A stretch of 64,000 nucleotides of DNA from Ananas comosus (GCF_001540865.1 NC_033631.1:3024924-3088923); one strand, 5' to 3'. Positions 8,785 through 21,778 are shown, numbered from the stretch's first letter. Numbers and translations are program-made. Notes: generated by a model from the sequence alone, not told the origin.

Positions 8785-11700
8785 TCATAGTCTTAGCAGG
8801 TTTGATATGGGCTGCCACCCCAGAAGCCATGGCTTCTTACTTGCCGGCAGTGAAAAGTTGAGCTCAAACATCTCTTTGGTAATGTTCCCTCCCTCGCAGA
8901 AGCCAACCAACCTGGCCACTATATTGGCACTCTCCTCGACGTTTGCTGGGTCGTTTGGGTCCATCCACAGCTTGTTCACCAGCTGAAGCTTCCTTTGTTT
9001 CCCGTCGAGGGGGACTTGCCATTTGTGGAAAAGTTGCTCCCTTTCCTCCTTAGTTAGCCGTGCGCTCATCCTTCTTGCTAGAAATTCTCTCTCGTGTCTC
9101 AATGCTTTGATACTGCATTTAAGAAGAATAGCATACTTTAAAGACATACATCAATATGGACCCAAAAAAAGTAATCGAGCTTCTGAAAAGTGCGGTTGGA
9201 GAAGTGCTATTTCAAGAAACACTAATAGCCTCCTTAAAATCCACACCTAACGGCTTCAACTAAGGGCAAAAGCTTCAAATTGGAGTTATGCTTTTGAGTA
9301 AAAGAAGCTTGTTTAGCCTATTTTAGCAGCCAACATGAATGTGTTTTCTTAATTGCTTCATGTCGCACAAGAAGGAGAAGCTTCAAATTGGAGATTCCGT
9401 TGGAAGATGGAAGCTCATTTTAGCTTTCTATAGTAGCCAAGCTCTAGAGCTTCTGCTTGCTTCGTTGTTGCTTTTTGAAATAGAGAAGCTACTCTAGAAG
9501 TCAAGCCAAAAGACATTTACATATTTCGTAATTCACCTTGAGGAAAGAGAAACTGCCGAATCGTCTCCGGTAGGCACAGGGCTTGCATCACCAACCTCTG
9601 CAAAGTGCTCTTGCAGCCAAATAAGTCTCCTCAGCTCTACTTCAATGTATATCTGATCAGCTGGGTCACCTCTAAATAACATATGAAATTGGGTCCTGTG
9701 AATTATGGATACATGGCAAACATCCCATAATTGCATTATCTGCTGCATCTGCTCTTTGAACATGGCTTGCCATGATTCAGGGGAGCTTTGATGAGCCGAG
9801 ATGTCGTCTTCTCTCCCTTGTGCACCATTTCCAGCTGCCTCATTTCCTTCCAACTCCAATACCTGTTAAAGTGCATATTATATAAAACTAATTAGTACAA
9901 TAGGAATGTAAGTATTATCCAAAATATAAAGTTGGCGGACTTCATGCATATAAACATATCTCTACAAAATCAGCTATTTACAAATACACCCCTCTATAAA
10001 TCAAAGAATTTACTTCTATGCCCCTCAACAGAAAAACCATTTTCTCAAGTTGCAGGGTCATCCAAGTAGTGGAGGATAGTAGGATTTGTGTTAGAAATAG
10101 CTTCCTTAGTAGGGCACTTTTGTAAGTACAATTTTGTATGTAAGAAGTTAGGTTTCTGAAAGGCATGCATGAACTTATTTTGCAGGCAAATATGTTTAAA
10201 TGGATTATTTGGCAGAGGGGTTATTTCTGTATAACCTACAATTATGAAGATAATTTAAGAATAATAAAAGAGACAAGTTGAAAAATCTACCTGGCAAACG
10301 AGCAACTGCTTTTGATATTGCAGCTTAGCAACTCTCTCTTTAAGCTCTGTGACATATGCTCTAATGCTCCTTACATTCTCCTCCGCCGCATTTTGGAACA
10401 TCTTTTGCATTTTCCTCATATTAACCGAACTAGACCGCCTATAGCCACTTGGCGTGCCCTCCCTCGATGAGACCTCTCCACCATCTTCACTCTTAGTTGG
10501 AGTGGCTTTCTCCGAACTTGGTAAGTCCTCATGGGATATAATATTCTCACTCTTTGGAGCTCTGTTCTCAACCTCAGACTCTAATATCTCCCTTGCTGAA
10601 GACAGAGGAGAACATGGTGCTTTTATGAAATTTGGTCGGTTGCTGCTGCTGCTTAAGGCCAAAGGAAGCATCTTCTTCTTCTTAGAATGAGATTTCGAAG
10701 ATTTTGGAGTATTCATCTCACTATTACACTCGCTACTTCTATTGTTTGGGAGCGACATCACTAACTTGTCTATTGATTTTTGGACATTTTCCAGCTGTGC
10801 TTCGAGATTGGCGATGGTGTTGCCCTGTGAATGAAGTTTAGTAATTTCTTCTTTCAAGTTGGCTCCATCGACTGCATTTTCAACTTCAACTTTCTTGTTT
10901 ACGGATCGCACGGTGCACATTTCTTTTATTTCTGCTTGAAGTTTAGCGATAGTCTCGGCTGCATCTTGGTTTCCAAGCCTATGGCAAGCTACCTCCTTCT
11001 GGAGCACTTCTAGAGCTCTATTGGCTTCCTCTCCCAGCTGTTCTTGCAACTGCTCAAGCTTCCGGATTTCGTGCATGAGCATGAATGGAGCAGTTGATGA
11101 TTGCCTCATAGGATTTTTGGGCTGAGCTTGTGGTGATGGGCCTGAGAATGTAAGGCATTTTGCTACGCAGTGTGGTGATGAATCAAATGGATTCCACCCC
11201 TGAAAATATAAGCAAATGGCAGAGAAGGTTAATAATATGCAGTATTACAGGATCTAAGAATTATGCGTTTCATTTTTTTTGGTTAAATTAACTGTTGATA
11301 GTTCTTTTGCTCTATTTTCTTTAAATGGCAATAACATCCCATATAGTTATCATGATTTTCACTTTTCCCTGCTGAATTATCAAAACCTATATAAAACCTT
11401 CTTAAACTACAAGTTTTCATCACTTCTAAACCCTTACTAAATGTGCCATTACGTGAAACCCATCAATTTACTTGTTAGAGGTCAACAATGTAAGCATGTG
11501 TTAATGTGTTGTTTGCGAGGGGATGAGGGTGTTTGGGGAGAAGAGAAACTCTTACAGAGAGGTCGTCACCCATTTTCTTTCGCAACTCATCTAGTTTTGA
11601 CTGCGCGACATCTCTTTCCCTCTTCAGTTCTTCCATTTCCATTTCCATCTATCCAGAAATCAGCTTATTTAGAATAAAATTGCTAGTGAAAAATAATAGA

Positions 11701-14700
11701 AGGGTTCATTCTTCCAGGTATTTGGCTAACCTTCTTAATTTTCATTTCTTTCTCCATCAAAAGGGTCTCAGAACATGAAGAAGATTCTGGAGTGCGTAGT
11801 TCTGCTTCCAGTCTAGCAACTTCCTTCTGCAGATGTTTGACCAATTGCTTATCCGACACAACCTGACACATCAAAATTCAGTTGCAATTATATATCCAGT
11901 TGCATAGTAACCAAGATAGGTATATTTATTCAATCGAGCAACAATCATATCTAGAAAGTGGCTAGAATGCTATTGATGGTAAAGGAATAATGTTTACTAT
12001 CAACTTTTAATCCCTTGGATGCCTAGGGTTTAGTGGGGGTTGGTTGAATAGTAATGATCCAAGGGTTAAAAAATAGATAGTAAAAACTATTCCTTTACTA
12101 TCAATAGTATTGTAGGTGAACTCATTATATATATATTCTGTAGTGTGCGACATACCATATTAACTTGAGCAGTATTGGTAACTTCCTTGGCACAGGTTGC
12201 GAAGAAGAGAGTGTTTCGAGATTGCTCAACATGACTTTGTGCCGGACTCATTGTACAGATGATGGCTGTTCTCGCGTTTCCACCAAGAGAGAGTTGCAAT
12301 ATACGTGTTAGCTTTGAATCTCGGTATGGTATATGCCCGCTTCTTTTACCGATACTGTAAGAAGAGAAACTCTGATATGATATACAAACAAGTAATTTCT
12401 CACTTATCAACCTAAGCATCAACTTGTCATACAGAAGAATAGCTATGCATTCGAATACATTCTTAAAAAACCAACAAAAACCAACACCTAGTGACAAACA
12501 CTACTCAATTGTAATAATATGCAGTCAGGAGTATCCATTGCGCCGGCCGGCATGGAGCGATACGTATCGTGCCACCAATTAAGGGGCACGATACAGGGGG
12601 TCTCTCTCAGAAACCCCGTGCAGCGATACCCAAAGGGTATCGTGCTGAACTGGCACGGAGCGATACGTATTATGCTACCAATTAAGGGGCACGATACAGG
12701 GAGGGCTCTTTTAGACCACCCGTGCAGTGATACCCAAAGGGTATCGTGCTAGACAGCACGATACCCTTTGGTAAAGGGTATCGTGGCACAATGCCATTGT
12801 GTGCCTATATAGATATGCAGCATTTTAAGTTTTAACCTTTTTTTTTTGCTTTGCGCCTACTTTTGGATTTTTTATTTTTATTTTTTTGCCCTACACACAT
12901 CCTTCTCTCTCATTCTCTACTACTTTTTCTTTTCCTTAACTCGCTCTTTTAGCTTTTTCTTTTCTTCTCACCATCTCGTCCTCAATTTTTTTTCCTCCTT
13001 TTTTGTTATAATTTTTTCTCTAATATCTTCTTTCAGTTCCTTCTATTGAAAAGGCAAAGAAATAGCAAGTCGAAGATGTACTTAATAGATAAATAAAAAA
13101 TTTATAATTTTAAAATTTGTTCATACATTTTGAATATTTCTAAATTGTAAAATTCCTGTTATAGAGAAATTTAAAATTATACAAATTTTTATTTATAGTT
13201 TACAAAATTTTACAAATAGATCTACTTGATTAAGTTATTATGTAGTCTGATTTTTAATTATTTGAGATAAATCTAGCATTGGGTATAAGATTTATGACAA
13301 AATTTTTTTAACTATAAGAATTCTATTTCTGGATTTAGAAGATGGAAAATACTAATAAAATAAAAAAATAAATTGAAATAATTGATATTTGAATTTGCTT
13401 AATTATTCGTCATATGATTTATTATTAAATTTTTATGGTTAGATCTCACAAATTTTCTTAAAAATTAATAAAAAGTAAATTTTTCTTCAAAATTTTTATA
13501 AATAGTTTTTATAGATTCAAAATTATAAAAAATTATTGGAGCAATTGTAGTGCTATTTTAATTAATCTAGTTATCATGCGGTCACTTATCGAATCAATAT
13601 TATTGAAGCTTGCAAATTCCATAAAAATTTTAAGAAAAAATAATTTTCTCTAATTTTTATATTTTATAATTTTTAAATTTCTGAATAAAAGGTAAAATCA
13701 AAACATTTTCAAAGTTAATCAAATTTTTATTTTTATTCTCTATGAGCTATAGTTATATTTTATTTTACATTTATAAAAAATCTATTACTATATTAATTGC
13801 TGAGTGTAGTAAGTTATACATAGCCAATATTTATAATTATTTTTTAAAATATTTTAAAATAGCATTATAAGAGTTCATTGAGAATAAAAAAACTAAAAAA
13901 ATCGTGCCAAAGAATGTCACTAGAGGTTATGCGTATCCATCGGTACGCAAGCATGTCATGTATCGGCAGGGGGGCCTACCTGTGCCGTACCGTGCCAGGC
14001 GACAACCGGCACGTCTCCATGCCACGACACTGTAATCCTTATTTTAAAGCTATCTAATTCAAGTTGCATCATCTTCCTTAATACTGCTATTCACGTGAGT
14101 TCACTATTCATATTTTGCTGCAAGAACGAAAAAAGAATAGTCTATCTAAGAATTGCTAACCTGAGTTTCCTTATAACAGTTGTCAAAGTCAACAAGCTAC
14201 GATTTATATGGCATCCTTCTTTAAGCCGAGTTCCACTTGCATGAGTTTGTGCTGCCCTCTCACTTCCTGCAAGGTCTACAAAGTTCTGCAGATACCAACA
14301 CCTAAGTGTCAACTTAAAAGACAAGTTCAACAAATATTTCACATGTGAAGTATAAATAGAAAATTACATGCAGCTTACCAGGCTAGCAACAAAAGACTTT
14401 ACGCAGCCTGAATTTTCTCGTAGGCTACTCTCAACCATCTGGAGTATAGTAATCATAAGATAATCAATCAGTATTTTCTTTCTGGTTAAACTTTTTTATT
14501 GAAAATATGAAAGGGGATCTTGTAATTACCAGCCTTATTATTTGGTGCGATCTTGAGCTTGTATCATTTAAGGCGGTTTCACCAACCTGTCTTTGTGCTG
14601 CAAAAATTGTTTGGAAAAATTAGCAATAAGCAATGCCAAAGGAGTGAAGTAATAATTTACATAGCAGTTAATATTAGAAAGTTTGATTCAAATTTCAAAC

Positions 14701-16396
14701 CACTCCGTGAGTTCCCATGTTAACAATTTAGTTTTGAAACTCTGTGTAGATAAATAATCTTCCAATTTAGTGAAACCCTCTAAATAAATGCCACACTTGA
14801 ATCATCTTGAAAATTGGTGATTTTGAAATATTCAAAAACTACCTGTCAGCAGCTGCAACTAGAATATATTTGTGTTTTTTCAGATGGTGGACTAATGAAA
14901 GGATTTAACAAATGATATGTTACAAGCTTCCAAGGAGTACATTATCAAAACTGAAGCCAGCATGATTAAACTTGGAGAGTCAAAGTTTAGGGACTAGCTA
15001 ACTTAGCATTAACCCTTTGATAAATCATTTTTCACAGTAAGAATAAAATTAGAAAGTTCATATCAAACCTTCACAAATGCCAATTAGATGTCTCAGATGC
15101 TGGCCATCTTTTGCAGTTTCTTCTTCCAGTTTCTCAACAATAGTTCCTTTCTGCTCATATCGTGCCGCATCAACAAGTTTCACAATTTGTTGCGACAAAA
15201 AAAGCATGCTAAGAGAGTACAATCAAGGGAGAAAAATGATGTACCTCCGGATCATCTAATAGGCGAAGGGGGCCAGAATCTGGTTTTAACAGATCCTTTA
15301 CAATCTCATTATAAATCTCCATAGCAGAAATTTTGATAACAAATTCCCTCTCTGGAGTCTGCAAAATTTAAAAAAGAGACACAGTAAGTGCGAGTTCCAT
15401 GAAAAAGAACAGCATGTAATAAAACATTATGAATATTTCATTGGGCTTACATTTTCAATGTGCTTGTAAATGTCATTTACAGCACTCTCTGTGATGCCTC
15501 TCATGGTATATGTTTTCCCACTGCTAGTTTGGCCATAAGCAAAAATGGTTGCTACACCACAAAATAGAAAAAGGATTACAGATATCATCCACTGAATTTT
15601 TACATATAAATTACAATAGAGACTGGAGATCATTCTTTTATTACCATTAATTCCCTTCAATGCTGATAAGGCTACCTCCTTGGCTCCTTCTTGATAGACT
15701 GTCTCGGTTAAACAGGAAGGTCCAAATACCCTGTCTGACAAAACCAAAAAAAAGAAACATCACATAACCAACAAGTTCAAAATTGTTTCCACTGTTACAT
15801 CAGTTTGTTTAGCCGCTAAGGGCTTCTCTAAAGCTGCTGTTTTGACTTGAGGAAAGCAGATGGAAAAGGCAATAAGAGGCTTCATCTAAAAATATGGCTT
15901 ACAACTTTGCATTGCAGAAGAAGCAAAAGCTTGAAATTAATGATTTTGTTTTCAGCTGCAGAAGCTCATTTCTTCTTCCTTGTAGATCAGATGTTCTAGA
16001 CTTTGTACTTTCTAGTGCTTTTTGAAGTCGATAAAGATGTTCTAAAAAGCAATTCGTTATGGGCATTGCGACTCTAAAGTGCATCATATGACGAATGTAC
16101 TAACTTCCGTAATTAGGAATTTAATGATGGTCCTTTGAGATGTAATTCATACCAAAACAATAGGAGGCTGGTGAGCTGGCACGATCCTGCGATGGGGTCT
16201 TGTACAAGACTGTTTGATTGTCGATACATTCCCAAGTTATTTGGTCCTTAAGAGCTTCTTCTTTCTTGCTCAAGGGCCTCACACGAACCGTGACGAAAAT
16301 CTTCTCCTCTTTTACTCTAGAGCCACCAGGAGTAGAAAATGGTGTCCTCTCAATCTTTGAAGCTGGAGTACCGGGTATCCTTGCTGGCACACCCAT
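8785..16396 (-). CDS. NACK1/HINKEL-type kinesin-7 (phragmoplast kinesin)
   Basis: Fourteen coding exons, read downward: 16396-16153, 15734-15645, 15551-15451, 15358-15245, 15150-15069, 14597-14530, 14438-14379, 14285-14161, 12354-12156, 11862-11731, 11648-11556, 11199-10291, 9862-9537, 9112-8785. All are GT-AG with consistent phase and give 956 residues, close to tobacco NACK1. The motor has the P-loop GQTSSGKT (118-125), switch I NDTSSRSH (221-228), switch II DLAGSE (257-262) and [10 protein letters not shown] (302-311). Coiled coils follow (about 362-436, 470-580 and 700-740), then a C-terminal plant kinesin domain ending [23 protein letters not shown]. Possible CDK sites are T600-P and T669-PTK. 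Family knowledge: NACK1 binds and activates the NPK1 MAPKKK at the phragmoplast for cell-plate expansion. Start: [19 protein letters not shown] matches the family N-terminus. Intron 8 holds a ~1.5-kb insertion. No break was found. Confidence 0.93.
11965..12115 (+). repeat. repeat family D, short copy in kinesin intron 9
   Basis: It contains 'gggttggttgaatagtaatgatc', split here by small changes from the usual core, and ends able to pair: actatcaa..ttgatagt-type text at both sides. It lies between the exons at 12156-12354 and 11731-11862. Confidence 0.6.
12519..14035. mobile_element. insertion in kinesin intron 8 with CACGATACC repeats
   Basis: About 1.5 kb of foreign-looking sequence enlarges this intron. 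The left end holds two ~105-bp direct repeats starting at about 12549 and 12652. Each carries gcgatacgtat, aaggggcacgatacagg and 'gatacccaaagggtatcg'. The right end (13925-14030) has the related text 'ggtacgcaagcatgtcatg' and 'ccaggcgacaaccggcacg'. The middle (12840-13880) is AT-rich and noncoding. Both ends contain GGCATGGAG in opposite orientation, hinting at inverted termini. The family was not identified. Confidence 0.5.
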
Positions 16397-16753
16397 TTCC
16401 TCTACACTACAGGGGCTTTATATTTCAAAAATAGTGGGAGAAGGTCAGGTATAATTAAGGAAATCCCAACCTTCTCCTTGTGTAGTTGAAGAATAACTGG
16501 ATTTTGATTATTACTGTTACAAAGAAAAAAAAATCTGCATGTTAAAGGTAAATTTAAAGTTAGTATTAGAAGAAATAAATCTACAATGTACACAGTGCAA
16601 GATGCAGTGATTAATATTTGTCACCACAAGACCCTAGCTGGATTTAGAAGGCAAAAATGTATGGAGACCTCTTCACCTAGAGACAATTTTAAAATGACCT
16701 GTCAACCTTTCTTTTTTCCAGGGAATTTAGTAAAACAAATTAGGGGTTTTACT
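16397..16753 (-). other. kinesin leader region upstream of the ATG
   Basis: No other gene is seen. On the minus strand, a pyrimidine-rich tract followed by ..CTTTGTAACAG (about 16516-16530) is a plausible acceptor for a 5' UTR intron that would start at 18685. Confidence 0.35.
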
Positions 16754-16754
16754 C

Positions 16755-17829
16755 GTTAAATATAAAAATATTTAAACATTGTTCGCTATCAGCTTAAACT
16801 TTGGGTGTGTTTGGTTCAAAGTCGGAGTCGGAATCAGAATTGGAATCAAAAGAAGCTAGAATCGGAATCAGGATGACTCATTTCCTAATTCTATTTGGTT
16901 CATTACCTGAATCGGAATCGGAATAAATCATTTCCATTGTCGGTGTTTGGTTCAGGTGGATATAAAAAACGTAATCAAATTAATATACTAACATTATCTT
17001 TATAATATATTAATTTAAATTCAAATTAAAAATTAAATATTAAAAATTTACATCAAAATTTTGAAATAATATCAAAATTTAAAATTTTTTTTTTAAAAAA
17101 ATTAAACTTTGAAGTTGAGTGGATAGTTCAAAATATGAAACTAAATTTTGATTTATTCAAATTCAAACTTAAAATTACAATTTCAATTTTAATTTGATCC
17201 ATAAATTTAATTTAAGTTTGAAATAAAATTTGAATAAAACTTTATATAAATTAAAATTTAATTTAAATTCAAATTCATAAGTTAGATTCGAAATACTTGA
17301 TTAAATTTTAATTTTTAATTTAAGTTCAAATTAAAATTTAAAATTATATATTTAATTTTTAAATTTTAACTCATATTTTAATTAAAAAGTTGAAAAAATA
17401 AATTTAATCTGAATAAATATCCATTCCATCCGGATTTAACTTCCAATCCGTCCTTCTAGGCCGGATTGAAAAAAGAGGTGATTGGGGATTTCCATTCCAC
17501 TCGGGAATCGGAATCGGAATAGGACTCCCGTGTACCAAACATCACAAACGGATTCACCCATTCCGATTTCGATTCCAGGGTGAAAAAGAAGCGAATCAAA
17601 CACGCCCTTAGAGTATAACGGTTGTTTCACATGATATCAAAGAAGGAAGTTCTGAGTTCGAGTCATACCAAACTCTTTGAATTATTAATTTTCCTCTATT
17701 TAAACCAAGTCCATGTCATGGGTACCTACAAAAAATCTTAAGCCTAGACGTGAGAGGGAGTGTTAAATAAAATATATTTAAACATCATTCTCTATCAGTT
17801 TAAGCTTTTAGAGTACAATGGTTGTTTCA
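16755..17829. mobile_element. small TRIM retroelement (about 69-bp LTRs) carrying a nested MITE
   Basis: The 3' LTR at 17761-17829 starts TGTTAAATAAAATATATTT and ends GGTTGTTTCA. The 5' LTR (16755-16802 plus 17608-17629) is its diverged copy, split by the element at 16803-17607. The internal part is ~130 bp: it begins with a degenerate initiator-Met primer site (atgatatcaaag) and ends with a purine tract (gtgagagggag). There is no coding sequence, as expected for a TRIM. Confidence 0.65.
16803..17607. mobile_element. Tourist-like (PIF/Harbinger) MITE inside the TRIM LTR
   Basis: The termini are inverted: GGGTGTGTTTGGTTC on the left, and GAATCAAACACGCCC on the right. The flanks TTT (16800-16802) and TTA (17608-17610) fit the 3-bp TTA duplication of this superfamily with one change. 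The other LTR at 17761-17829 supplies the empty site. The inside is AT-rich with repeated 'gaatcggaatcgg' near the ends. Confidence 0.75.
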
Positions 17830-18685
17830 CACTACTAAATCCAATGAAAGTTTTGTTGAATTTAATGACTCTTTCACACTACTAAATCTAATGATAGTTT
17901 TGTTGAATTTAATGACTCTAATCAATATGTGTAAATAAAACAGCAACAATTAACGACTAATAGATAATAGAGCTATCAGATTTAACAAAATCCTCACTTC
18001 AGCTATTAGAACAATTCAAATGAAAAAAATAGAAGCTGAGGGGTGTCCGAAAAAAGGTTGAGTGCATTTCAAAGTTTCCTCTATTTGAAGAGGTCCCAGT
18101 ACATATTTGCCAATTCAGATTGATATAAGATCAAATTGATAGATTAGTTAATCATACAATTATCTCTTCAACATTTGTATGAATCAAAGTATTGAAACCT
18201 AAGTTCATAAATTTTATGAATCATATAGTTTGAACCCCTTTCTTTTGACAAACTCACATTTCACACTTAAATACCATTAAAGCTTAACAAATCCTTTTTA
18301 GTCTCTCTCTCTCTTATATACTTCTTCTTCCTCTTCCATTTCACCCCCTTATCACACAACAAGCAGCAGTAATATTTCTCCTCTTTTCCCATCCCATTAA
18401 GCCATTTTCCACTCTAGGGTTTCTTCAACCCCTTCATGGAACTCTAAAGAGCATATATATCAACAAATCGAGCGCCAAAACACATTCCAATCCATAAATT
18501 AGGTAAAAAACACACTTCCATTTCTTGAGTCGGAAAGAAACACGAAAGAAGGAAACCAAAAAAACGCAAAATTGAGATTAAACAACGAAATCTGCGCACG
18601 AATCAACCTCAACTTTCTCAAACAGGAAGTAAAAAAGAAAAAAGAGAGATCGAATTAGAAGAATATAAGGTAAGATTATACTCAC
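17830..18685. other. no gene seen; probable kinesin 5' UTR intron
   Basis: AT-rich and CT-rich tracts, including (TC)n near 18300. If the leader exon at 18686-18850 is right, this stretch is intron on the minus strand. No coding signal. Confidence 0.4.
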
Positions 18686-18850
18686 TCGCGGAGCGAAATT
18701 GGGGAAATTGGGGTAATTAGACGCCACTCGATTCCACAAATCGAGCGCGTCGAGATCCAAATTGGGATCTTTTGATGGAGATGAGAGAGAGAGAGCGCTT
18801 TGATTTCGGGGCGAGGGTTTTAAGTGGGGTTTCGACAAATAACACCGACA
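18686..18850 (-). other. probable noncoding first exon of the kinesin gene
   Basis: Read on the minus strand, a CT-rich leader (aaccctcgcc..gcgctctctctctc) ends in CCGCGA|GTGAGTATAA, a strong splice donor at 18685-18680. The open frames here are low complexity and not convincing. The link to the ATG exon at 16396 is inferred from strand, distance and the acceptor near 16520. Confidence 0.4.
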
Positions 18851-18889
18851 AAGAAAAAAAGAAAAAAAAAAAAAAAAAGAGAAAAGGAC

Positions 18890-18979
18890 AACGGGAACGT
18901 TTGAATGGGGGAGGAGCAACGGCTAGTTTTGGTAAGTTTTGGACCGTGGATTTGGTCTGGGAGTGGGGTGATCGAACGG
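18890..18979 (-). promoter_or_regulatory. cluster of AACGG (MSA-like) cores upstream of the kinesin gene
   Basis: AACGG cores lie at 18890-18894, 18918-18922 and 18975-18979, just upstream of the probable transcription start. The middle one reads gcAACGGCTA, close to the mitosis-specific activator consensus YCYAACGGYYA. Family knowledge: NACK1-type genes are driven at G2/M through MSA elements bound by three-repeat MYB factors, in either orientation. Confidence 0.55.
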
Positions 18980-19540
18980 GTGAGGGTGAGTAATGGGAGC
19001 TTATGGTGTTTTGAATACTCCCCTTATGTGTGGCCCCCTTTATTAATGAGGCTAATATAATATTAATTAATATATAATAATAAAATACGAGCGTAAGCGG
19101 CGCCGTTATTTATTGAGCCTGGTGTGAATATACAGTTATACATCCATGGTTTGTTTGAAAAATTCTAGAATGCAACGGGTTTATTAGTGACGTGGCATAA
19201 CAAACCAATCAAATTAATCCTTTTAAGAATATATGTCCCATCATGATTGTAAAAAAGTATTTTTATTGTACTTTTGTTTGAAAAGAAGGAATGTGATTGG
19301 CTTGTTATTGATGACGTGGTGCAAGTGTGACAGTGTAGAATTCCTCGGTTTGTTTGGGCGATAGTTAGTTAATTTGGATTCAGAAAAAATTCGGTACGGA
19401 TATAATACGAATAAAATTTATTTTTTAATTTTTAAATTTGTTAAAAACTTCAGTTTAAAAAATAAATTCGGTATAAAATATAAAATATAAAATATAAAAT
19501 AATTTATATTTAAACACAAAAATTATAAGTTTTTTATTCA
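18980..19540. other. intergenic, no gene seen
   Basis: AT-rich spacer between the kinesin promoter and the LTR insertion. It contains a short tandem 'aatataaaatataaa' run near 19470-19500. Nothing else is supported. Confidence 0.4.
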
Positions 19541-19545
19541 GATTT

Positions 19546-21773
19546 TGTCACGCCCCGGATGTCTCGTTTTCCGGGGCATGCCGACAAATCCGCCGTATAC
19601 AAAGAAATTTTTTCTGTATACGAAGCGACAGCTGTACCTGTAAATATACAATACTACAAACAGTAGTATAGAGCTCCTTGAGTAAACAAAAGCTAAACAA
19701 ACTGAGCTTCATATACATAGTTCAAAAATCAAAATACAGAGTTACTAGCACTGGCGAGTTAAGTACTATGTACATAAGCTCGAAATAAAACAACTACCTG
19801 CAGTAGGGTGCCTCTAGCTCTGCTCGGCGGGTAGGGCTCTAACTCGCGACGCCCTTGCCTCGATCCTGATCCGCGGAAGGCGCAGCAGCCGAAACCCGTG
19901 GCCCTGCAAAACAGGGGTAACAACAGGGCGTGAGAACTACTGTAAAAACAGGTAGTTCTCAGTGGGTGCCGCCCAAAACAATATCGGTTCGCCCACTAAG
20001 TCTACAGAAGGGAGCAATGGTAAAAGTAAAATGCTGGAATGAACTCTACAGCTACTAGTCACTACACCATCCTGCTCTAAGCTAACTAACTGTAGGAAAT
20101 GTCAAAACTGACCCAATCCAATCGGGACTGTAAACATACCCGTCCCGGGGATTGTGAATACACCCGTCCCTGTCCAGTTGCAACTATCCAGCTACCTCCA
20201 CACTAACTGGTCCGTGGAGAGCAAGTCCAACCGGTATGAGCGACACCAATGCAAAAGCACAAAGTCTGTCTCCGGAGTGGCACTCGTGGGCGCTACCCAA
20301 CCAAATATGCAGTGTATCTCTGTCGAGCTCAATCAGGCTCTGAAAAGCCAAAGTCAAGTAACCAACTCTAACTGGTCTAACAACCAACCGTTCACGTGCC
20401 CTCGGCACAATATGTCGCCAAAAAGGCGATCCGGGTCCACCGTCAACCTGACGGCACCCAACAGTTCGGAACAGCCCAAACGACCCTTTAAAAATCCACT
20501 CGGCATACCAGCACGAGTGTAAATGTATGCTAAACTATCTGGAGTACTCGTCTCGAGAATACTGCGACAGTACAATTTTATAACGGCTCCTAAAGCTAAA
20601 TCAGGCAGTTTAAATAAGTGACAGATCCAAATCGCAGGTTTTCTCCTAATTCCAATTCCATGTCCAACATGTATAAACTACTCAATTTATTACCACATGC
20701 TTCAAATTCAGATTTGCAATTTATAATATAATCCATGAATTCGAGTTAGAATAGATTATACCAAAATCGGAATTTATACATGTCGACGATTAGAACTTAG
20801 AAGTCAAACCAATGTAACCCACCTCGGTCGCTAATCCCTGGCAGCACGGAACTCCCTCGGCTGCGGAACAATCTGCTGGATCGACTGAGAATGTCCAAGT
20901 CCCGAAATCAAGCTATCTCAAACTATAAACATCGAAAATTCTCAATTCAGTCCAAAATCCACAGCAGCAGAGTAAAATAGAGCTTCGACCAAGCTAACCT
21001 TCACCAAATCCCACAAGTAAGGGTTTCGTGAATTCCTCTCGAAGTCCTGAATCCAGCGAACCAAGTCTCGTTGAAATCCGATACTCCAGCGTCGAGCACG
21101 AGCTGAAATACTAACAGTTGATGATGAATTTCAGCAAAACAGGATCACTTGAGTTCAAAGTATTAAGAACTTGCCCAAAAACAAATGGAAATGCTGAATT
21201 ACCCACCTCGACAATGCCAAGCACTGATGCGACAGCAAGAACGGCGAAAACCTACGCTCGCCCGGCCTCCTCGCGCTACCCCGGCGTCAAACACGTGCTT
21301 GAATGGCTCCGCGGCACGACGTCGGTGACGAATTCTCCAACCGAGCTCTCTTGCCTTCAATCGGTTAGAGGGAGTGAGAGGGGAAGAAAGAGCACAAGGA
21401 AACCCTCTCTCTCTCAGCTCACAGCAACTTTTGTAGAGAGGGAGTTAGTGGGAGATACAAACGAGGTGGAGATTTACACAATTACCCTCACACTTACCCT
21501 CTTGTACCGGTACACGGGCTCCTGTACCGGTACAAGAGCCAACCCGAGAGCAACCCTGCGCATCTTCGCTGGTTGTACAGGTACAGCCACGCTGGTTGTA
21601 CCGGTACAGCAAGCAGAGAAATCTGCTGTTTTGCAGATTTCTTCGCTATAAGCTGCCCTCGCGTCGCACGGAGTCCGTTTTGCGTCTATTTTACGCCAAC
21701 GCGACTCGGACTTGTCCCGACACTCTCCAGAGCTGCCGACAAGCCTCCACAGCTGTACACCAGGGATCTCACA
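19546..21773 (-). mobile_element. solo LTR of a Ty3/gypsy-like element (TSD GATTT)
   Basis: On the plus strand it starts TGTCACGCCCCGG and ends ..GGATCTCACA. It is flanked by GATTT at 19541-19545 and 21774-21778. Orientation is set by the conserved block CCCACTG-hairpin-CTCACGCCC (here reversed, 19928-19975) and by GGCAAGGGCGTCGCG (19845-19862, reversed). TGTACCGGTACA palindromes lie at 21504-21613. No gag or pol. The open frames in it have no domains. Confidence 0.75.
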
Positions 21774-21778
21774 GATTT

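Noticed and set aside
15899..16087. Open frame in kinesin intron 1
   Set aside because: The exons at 16153 and 15734 join perfectly in phase without it; contains repeat text found also near 9250-9450.
18578..18919. 113-residue minus-strand open frame near the kinesin promoter
   Set aside because: Made of poly-F/S from a T/A tract and leader sequence; better read as a noncoding first exon and promoter.
21118..21651. 177-residue open frame in the LTR at 19546-21773
   Set aside because: Its frame runs through the TGTACCGGTACA palindromes; no domain, inside a solo LTR.
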